Shown: positions 6,517-10,331 of the stretch, in pieces
Position numbering within the stretch: position 1 is the stretch's first letter
How the letters are laid out: every line of letters starts with the position of its first letter
Made by a program: the position numbers and the translations under genes
Origin: Syntrophomonadaceae bacterium
GTDB taxonomy: Bacteria > Bacillota > Dethiobacteria > DTU022
DNA length: 10,331 nucleotides
Assembly: GCA_007129055.1 (NCBI GenBank)
Contig: SKWE01000153.1
Location: forward strand, 1-10,331
Direction of reading: 5' to 3'
Notes under the pieces: model-generated
The model's database searches: none
What the model saw: the letters and a program-made list of their open reading frames with translations, nothing else
What the model was told of the DNA's origin: nothing

Positions 6517-8952
6517 TTGGCAGAGAAAAAAGTTCCCATGGGATACAGAAATGATAAGCCCGCCGAAAAAAAGAAGAAAAAACGCAGCCGTTTTGGCGTG
6601 TTTATAAAAACTTTATTTGCGCTGATAGTTATCCTTTTTTTAATTGGTGGAGGAGCCACCGCTGCTGTCGTTGTCAACTACATTAACGAGGCTCCGCCGT
6701 TCGATCCTTCCAAGTTGACCACAGTTGAAACATCATACATCTATGACAGCAATGGTGATGAGATCGCTGCTCTACATGAAGAACAAAACAGGATTGTAGT
6801 AAACCTGAACCAGGTTCCAGAGCATGTAAAGCAAGCATTTATTGCTATCGAAGACGAGCGTTTTTATACCCACTTCGGATTTGATGCGGTTGGCAGTTTG
6901 CGTGCCGCCTATATTAATTTTCAGGCCGGTAAAATAGTTCAGGGGGCAAGCACAATAACCCAGCAGCTTGCCCAGAATGCTTTTTTGACCACTGAGACTA
7001 CTTACAGGCGAAAAATACAGGAGATTTGGCTTGCCTTACAACTTGAGCGCAGCTATGGCAAGGATGAGATCCTCGAGCTTTACCTGAACCGTATATATTT
7101 CGGAAATGGCGCCTATGGTGTCGAAGCTGCGGCACAGACCTATTTTAATAAACATGTAGAACAGTTAACCCTGGCCGAAGCGGCAATGATTGCCGGAGCG
7201 GTTCGTTCACCCAATACAAGTAATCCCTTTGATAATGAAGAAGAAGCCAGGTCCCGGATGCGGACGGTACTGACCAGCATGGAAAGGCTTGAGTTCATTT
7301 CTGATTCTGAACATCGCAGGGCGCTGCAGCAGGAAATACTCTATGCCAAGCCTAAAGATCCCGGTTACCCATACCCGCATTTTGTTGATTATGTAGTTCA
7401 CCAGGAATTGATTCGCATATTGAGATCAATCCCCTCTATTGGCACAACAGAAGAAGCATACCGGTCTATATATACCGGTGGTTTGCGAATTTATACCACC
7501 CTGAAGCCCTCTCTCCAGGTGCACGTGGAAGAAGTATTAAACCGGACAGACCTTTATCCTACAACCATTTATGTTGATATGCCCGCTGTAAGGGAAGCGG
7601 TTGCAGCTTTACCTACAGGGCGTGATTTAACCCGTGCCCAGCTGCAGGAACTGGTTGATGAAGAAGGTGGGGTGCCCCAACCCCAGGCGGCAATAGTGGT
7701 GGCTGACCCGACAACCGGCAAGATTATGGCGCTTGGAGGCGGGCGTGAATACCGGAAACAGTTTGATGAAGTGCTGCGCTTTTCCACCCTCAGGCAGCCG
7801 GGATCAGCTATTAAACCAATTATTACTTACGCTCCTGCTTTCGAGGAGGGTGTTCTTCCCGGCGCCGGATCAACGCTTGACGATTCACCCTTCACCGGGC
7901 CGCAGGGTTGGAAACCGAAAAACTTTGATAACCGTTTTCGGGGGATGATTTCCGCCAGGGAAGCCCTGTATTTTTCCTACAATGTCCCGGCGGTCCGGGC
8001 ATTCCAGGATCTCGGCACCCGGGTTGGTGTTGGTTACGCTGAGCGAATGGGTATCTCAACTATTGCCCCTTCAGAGATAGATAACCTGGCGCTCACCCTG
8101 GGCGGTTTCACTTACGGGGTAACGGCAATTGATATGGCCCAGGCATACAGCGTTTTGGCCAATGATGGTATTCGGGTAGATCTTCACACGGTAGAAAGAA
8201 TAGAGGACAGGAATGGAGTTGTCCTTTATGAAAACAGGATTAACCCAAGACAGGTTTTAAGCCCCCAGGCCACTTTCCTGGTCAACGATATTCTACAGGA
8301 TTTCGTGCGTCGTTATCTCGGGAGGGCCCTGCAGATAGACCGGCCTGTTGCTGCTAAAACGGGAACTACGGAATATTGGAAAGATGTGTACCTGGTAGCC
8401 TACACCCCGAATATTGTTGCTTCCTTCTGGATGGGTTACGATGAACCGAAGATGGGCAGTATTCAACAGGGCTGGCGCTATTCAACAGCCTTCCTGCGTG
8501 AGGTTTTCCTGGAAGCTTTTAAAGATCTTGAAATCAGGGATTTTTCTCGTCCCGACGGCATAGTTAGGCTTGAAGTGTGCTCAATATCGGGGCTGCGCCC
8601 GGCTGAGTTTTGCAGGGAGGCGGGAACTGTACGCGCAGATTACTTTATTGAAAAGTATGCGCCAAGAGCGGTTTGTGATCAACATAGGCTGCCGGAACCG
8701 GATCCCGATGAGGACGAAGATGAAAATGGACCCCCGGAAGAACCGGGTAATGGTGATCCTCCGAATGGACAGCAACCACCTTCAAATGGCGGTGACGATC
8801 CCCCGCCGCCACCTCCTGAACCTGAGGAGCCTGTAGTTCCGCCGGATGATGACGATGATGAAGAAGATGAAGATCAGGGTTCTAACGGACAGGGAGACGG
8901 AAATAATAGGGACAATCTTGACTGGTGGCAGGACTTCATTGGGAATAACTGA
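6517..8952 (+). CDS. ponA: class A penicillin-binding protein (PBP1A type), bifunctional transglycosylase/transpeptidase
   Basis: This enzyme polymerises glycan strands and cross-links peptides in peptidoglycan at the outer face of the membrane. It has 811 residues from a TTG start. A lysine-rich cytoplasmic end (KKKKKRSR, 18-25) precedes one membrane segment (about 27-53). The GT51 transglycosylase domain has IEDERFYTHFGFD with catalytic Glu112, QGASTITQQLAQN (142-154), RKIQEIWLALQLE with a probable second Glu169, and LYLNRIYFGNGAYGVEAAA. The transpeptidase domain (about 385-665) has SAIK with acylated Ser430, SYN (487-489) and KTGTT (614-618), so both active sites are complete. Cys688, Cys699 and Cys720 follow. 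The last 85 residues are a low-complexity tail rich in Pro, Gly, Asn and Asp/Glu runs, ending DWWQDFIGNN. The symbol ponA is a family-level label, since paralogues are common. It begins a run of envelope genes. Confidence 0.95.
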   Translation: MAEKKVPMGYRNDKPAEKKKKKRSRFGVFIKTLFALIVILFLIGGGATAAVVVNYINEAPPFDPSKLTTVETSYIYDSNGDEIAALHEEQNRIVVNLNQVPEHVKQAFIAIEDERFYTHFGFDAVGSLRAAYINFQAGKIVQGASTITQQLAQNAFLTTETTYRRKIQEIWLALQLERSYGKDEILELYLNRIYFGNGAYGVEAAAQTYFNKHVEQLTLAEAAMIAGAVRSPNTSNPFDNEEEARSRMRTVLTSMERLEFISDSEHRRALQQEILYAKPKDPGYPYPHFVDYVVHQELIRILRSIPSIGTTEEAYRSIYTGGLRIYTTLKPSLQVHVEEVLNRTDLYPTTIYVDMPAVREAVAALPTGRDLTRAQLQELVDEEGGVPQPQAAIVVADPTTGKIMALGGGREYRKQFDEVLRFSTLRQPGSAIKPIITYAPAFEEGVLPGAGSTLDDSPFTGPQGWKPKNFDNRFRGMISAREALYFSYNVPAVRAFQDLGTRVGVGYAERMGISTIAPSEIDNLALTLGGFTYGVTAIDMAQAYSVLANDGIRVDLHTVERIEDRNGVVLYENRINPRQVLSPQATFLVNDILQDFVRRYLGRALQIDRPVAAKTGTTEYWKDVYLVAYTPNIVASFWMGYDEPKMGSIQQGWRYSTAFLREVFLEAFKDLEIRDFSRPDGIVRLEVCSISGLRPAEFCREAGTVRADYFIEKYAPRAVCDQHRLPEPDPDEDEDENGPPEEPGNGDPPNGQQPPSNGGDDPPPPPPEPEEPVVPPDDDDDEEDEDQGSNGQGDGNNRDNLDWWQDFIGNN

Positions 8953-9004
8953 GATGTATTTTCCATCAATTTGAAAAAAAGTAGTATTAATTACAAAACT
9001 GGTG

Positions 9005-9034
9005 TTGACAGGATTGGCAGAATATTGATATAAT
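9005..9034 (+). promoter_or_regulatory. perfect-box sigma-A promoter
   Basis: TTGACA (9005-9010) and TATAAT (9029-9034) are both perfect consensus boxes with an 18-base spacer. The predicted transcript starts near 9041. The ATG at 9033 overlaps the -10 box and cannot be translated from this transcript, so the gene downstream should start at 9081. No intrinsic terminator is seen between the penicillin-binding protein stop and this promoter. Confidence 0.85.
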
Positions 9035-9080
9035 GACCTATCTTTGTTTACTTGTATTTACTTTGGGAGACAGCCTATCA

Positions 9081-9488
9081 ATGAGCAGGCTTGAAAAAGC
9101 CAGGGAGGAAAAGAGGAAGAGAAGGAAGAAATCCAGTTTTATATTGCTACTTTTTCTAATTACCATTGCAGCAATTGGTACTCTTTATTTCCTGGGCATT
9201 GATTACATAATAGATACTCCTGAAGAAACTGTTACAGAGATAATCGACCTGGAACGCTCCACCGCTTTAATCGACATCTTTGATTTAACCTACGTGCGTA
9301 TATATACCCTGGAAGATCAGGTTGCCGATGAAATCAGGGTAAACGGAGAGCCGCTGGAAAGAACTGTTGAAGAAAACAGGTGGGAAATAACCCTGTCAGA
9401 CCTAAAAGCAGGAAATGAAATTTTTATAGTTGCAGTTCTTGACGGTAGGGTTGTGCAGGAAGAAAGTTTGGTAGTAGAAGAGCTATAA
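9081..9488 (+). CDS. small single-pass membrane protein with an extracytoplasmic beta-rich domain, unknown function
   Basis: This 135-residue protein has a strongly basic cytoplasmic end (EEKRKRRKK, 9-17), one membrane segment (about 19-41, rich in Leu and Ile) and an outside domain of about 90 residues. The positive charge before the segment predicts N-in, C-out topology. In the outside part, IRVNGEPLE, then ENRWEITLSDLKAGNEIFIVAVLDG and LVVEEL alternate like strands of a small Ig-like or FN3-like sandwich; this is inference from pattern. The start at 9081 is supported by GGGAG at 9065-9069 and by the perfect promoter at 9005-9034, which rules out the upstream ATG at 9033. It follows the penicillin-binding protein gene but has its own promoter. 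I do not recognise the family. A helper of cell wall synthesis or surface attachment is possible from context only. Confidence 0.82.
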   Translation: MSRLEKAREEKRKRRKKSSFILLLFLITIAAIGTLYFLGIDYIIDTPEETVTEIIDLERSTALIDIFDLTYVRIYTLEDQVADEIRVNGEPLERTVEENRWEITLSDLKAGNEIFIVAVLDGRVVQEESLVVEEL

Positions 9489-9538
9489 ACAGGTCAGGGC
9501 TTAACTGGCTAAAAATATATTGCAGCGGAACCTGTTTA
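9486..9538 (+). repeat. 9-bp perfect inverted repeat spanning a stop codon, possible RNA hairpin
   Basis: TAAACAGGT (9486-9494), beginning with the stop codon of the small membrane protein gene, is exactly complementary to ACCTGTTTA (9530-9538), with 35 bases between the arms. No run of T follows, so it is not a standard intrinsic terminator. It lies directly before an AAGGAG sequence (9541-9546). It could be a 3' stabilising stem or part of a leader structure for the next gene. Confidence 0.45.
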
Positions 9539-9549
9539 AGAAGGAGATG

Positions 9550-9573
9550 ATGCCTAAGGTATATCGTCAATAA
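9550..9573 (+). other. possible seven-codon mini-ORF (MPKVYRQ) with a strong ribosome binding site
   Basis: AAGGAG at 9541-9546 is followed by ATGATG and a frame of seven codons, MPKVYRQ, then TAA. The spacing to the ATG at 9550 is short (3 bases). It lies between the inverted repeat and the secreted protein gene, where a leader peptide could sit. No direct evidence shows that it is translated, and the sequence has no codon bias typical of known attenuator peptides. Confidence 0.2.
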
Positions 9574-9630
9574 TCACCAAAAATATATATAGAGAAGATA
9601 AAACCACTAATTGAAGGGAGAAAACAAGAT

Positions 9631-10331
9631 ATGCTTTATATTAAAAAAGGCATTGGCGTTGCCTTGTTTGTTTTGCTACTTCTACTTATTCTTGCTGGTT
9701 CTGCTTCAGCATCAGACATTCAGATAACTTACGTTTACTATGAAACCGCAGATGAAGAAATTGTAAAAGTTGACTTTGCAAAAGCCGTGAGGATGGCCCA
9801 GGATGATTGGCCCAGGGATAGAACTCTTTATGATGCAGCTGTTAAGGGAATTGGTGAGGCGCTGTTGAACGAAAGAGATGTAGTAATTGTAGTTAAGAAA
9901 GATGGTGCCGATTATATATTAGACTACGCAGCAATGATAGAAGCAGATGAACCATCCATTACGGGTGCTATCGAGGGAAATACATATTTACTAAATGAGG
10001 TTCCAGATCATGATTTAGAGTTATTAATTGATCAAACTGGGAAAGCAGAGCCTAAGCCGGCTGATCTTCCAGATTGGCTTCTTGAAGAGGTTAAAACTTC
10101 ATGGGTTCCACTGGCTCAGCGGTATCTTGTAATAATAGAAGTTGATTTTAGTGAAATTGAAGGCGCGAATAACTGGGATGGCATTTATGGAAACGACGAT
10201 AATAGGTTAAAGCTCAGGGGTGTTTATGTTTCTGAAACTGGGCGGACCAGAAGTGCCGATCTTGGATCGTATAACATTACACTTCCGGATGATTTAACTA
10301 GTGGAATCTTACGTTTGCTCGTTCGTGATCC
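9631..10331 (+). CDS. secreted protein of unknown family, N-terminal part (3' end outside window)
   Basis: An open frame of 233 complete codons runs from the ATG at 9631 off the right edge. AAGGGAG (9614-9620) lies 10 bases before the start. The first 28 residues are a textbook signal peptide: KK at 5-6, a hydrophobic core (GVALFVLLLLLILAG, 9-23) and an AxA-type site at SASAS, with cleavage likely near residue 27 or 28. The mature part is acidic and mixed alpha/beta: an early strand pair (IQITYVYY, IVKVDF), a helical stretch LYDAAVKGIGEALL (67-79), VVIVVKKDGADYIL (84-97), and later strands (RYLVIIEVDF, RLKLRGVYV, SYNITLP, ILRLLVRD) that look like a beta sandwich. No membrane anchor or wall-sorting motif is reached before the edge. 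I do not recognise the family. Next to a penicillin-binding protein and a small membrane protein, a surface role is plausible but unproven. Confidence 0.83.
   Translation, partial: MLYIKKGIGVALFVLLLLLILAGSASASDIQITYVYYETADEEIVKVDFAKAVRMAQDDWPRDRTLYDAAVKGIGEALLNERDVVIVVKKDGADYILDYAAMIEADEPSITGAIEGNTYLLNEVPDHDLELLIDQTGKAEPKPADLPDWLLEEVKTSWVPLAQRYLVIIEVDFSEIEGANNWDGIYGNDDNRLKLRGVYVSETGRTRSADLGSYNITLPDDLTSGILRLLVRD

Noticed and set aside
9486..9538. Inverted repeat as an intrinsic terminator
   Set aside because: No T-run follows the second arm and the loop is 35 bases, so it does not meet the usual criteria. It is kept only as a repeat.
9489..9630. Riboswitch (c-di-GMP class I, glycine, T-box or purine) before the secreted protein gene
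   Set aside because: None of the conserved core sequences of these classes could be found, although a c-di-GMP gene lies in the window.

Overview
The window reads as a piece of chromosome from an anaerobic, low-to-moderate-GC Gram-positive bacterium, most likely a member of the Clostridia. The evidence is indirect: a ferredoxin-dependent 2-oxoacid oxidoreductase, strong AGGAGG-type ribosome binding sites, sigma-A type promoters (one with perfect TTGACA and TATAAT boxes), an Est30-like esterase, and a class A penicillin-binding protein with a long low-complexity tail as in Bacillota. I cannot name a genus. Every supported gene is on the + strand. No mobile element, CRISPR array, tRNA or rRNA was seen, and no stretch over 300 bases lacks a gene.

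Left part (1-2775), central metabolism. The 3' end of korA overlaps korB by 14 bases. Together they encode a thiamine-pyrophosphate/iron-sulfur 2-oxoacid:ferredoxin oxidoreductase. A 63-residue helix-turn-helix protein follows after 11 bases, then an enoyl-CoA hydratase/isomerase family protein. This looks like one transcription unit joining 2-oxoacid oxidation to acyl-CoA chemistry.

Middle (2776-6377). A promoter with a 13-bp dyad just after its predicted start site precedes a zinc-ribbon microprotein of about 47 residues. A strong intrinsic terminator follows and sits almost against the ribosome binding site of an Est30-like carboxylesterase. A separate promoter then leads into a large soluble GAF-PAS-PAS-GGDEF-HD-GYP protein. 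Its motifs for both making and degrading cyclic di-GMP are intact.

Right part (6378-10331), cell envelope. An extended -10 promoter and a GGGAGG site lead to a class A penicillin-binding protein that starts at TTG and ends in an acidic, proline-rich tail. A perfect-box promoter drives a small single-pass membrane protein. An inverted repeat overlaps that gene's stop codon. A secreted protein of unknown family with a clear signal peptide then runs off the right edge.

The most useful corrections to simple ORF calling are these. Three or four starts should move downstream (1996, 4017, 9081) or to a non-ATG codon (6517). Two genes are easily missed: the zinc-ribbon microprotein and the truncated secreted protein at the right edge. 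I found no defence system or clearly new multi-gene system. The points most worth following up are the microprotein with its dyad and terminator, and the uncharacterised envelope genes beside the penicillin-binding protein.
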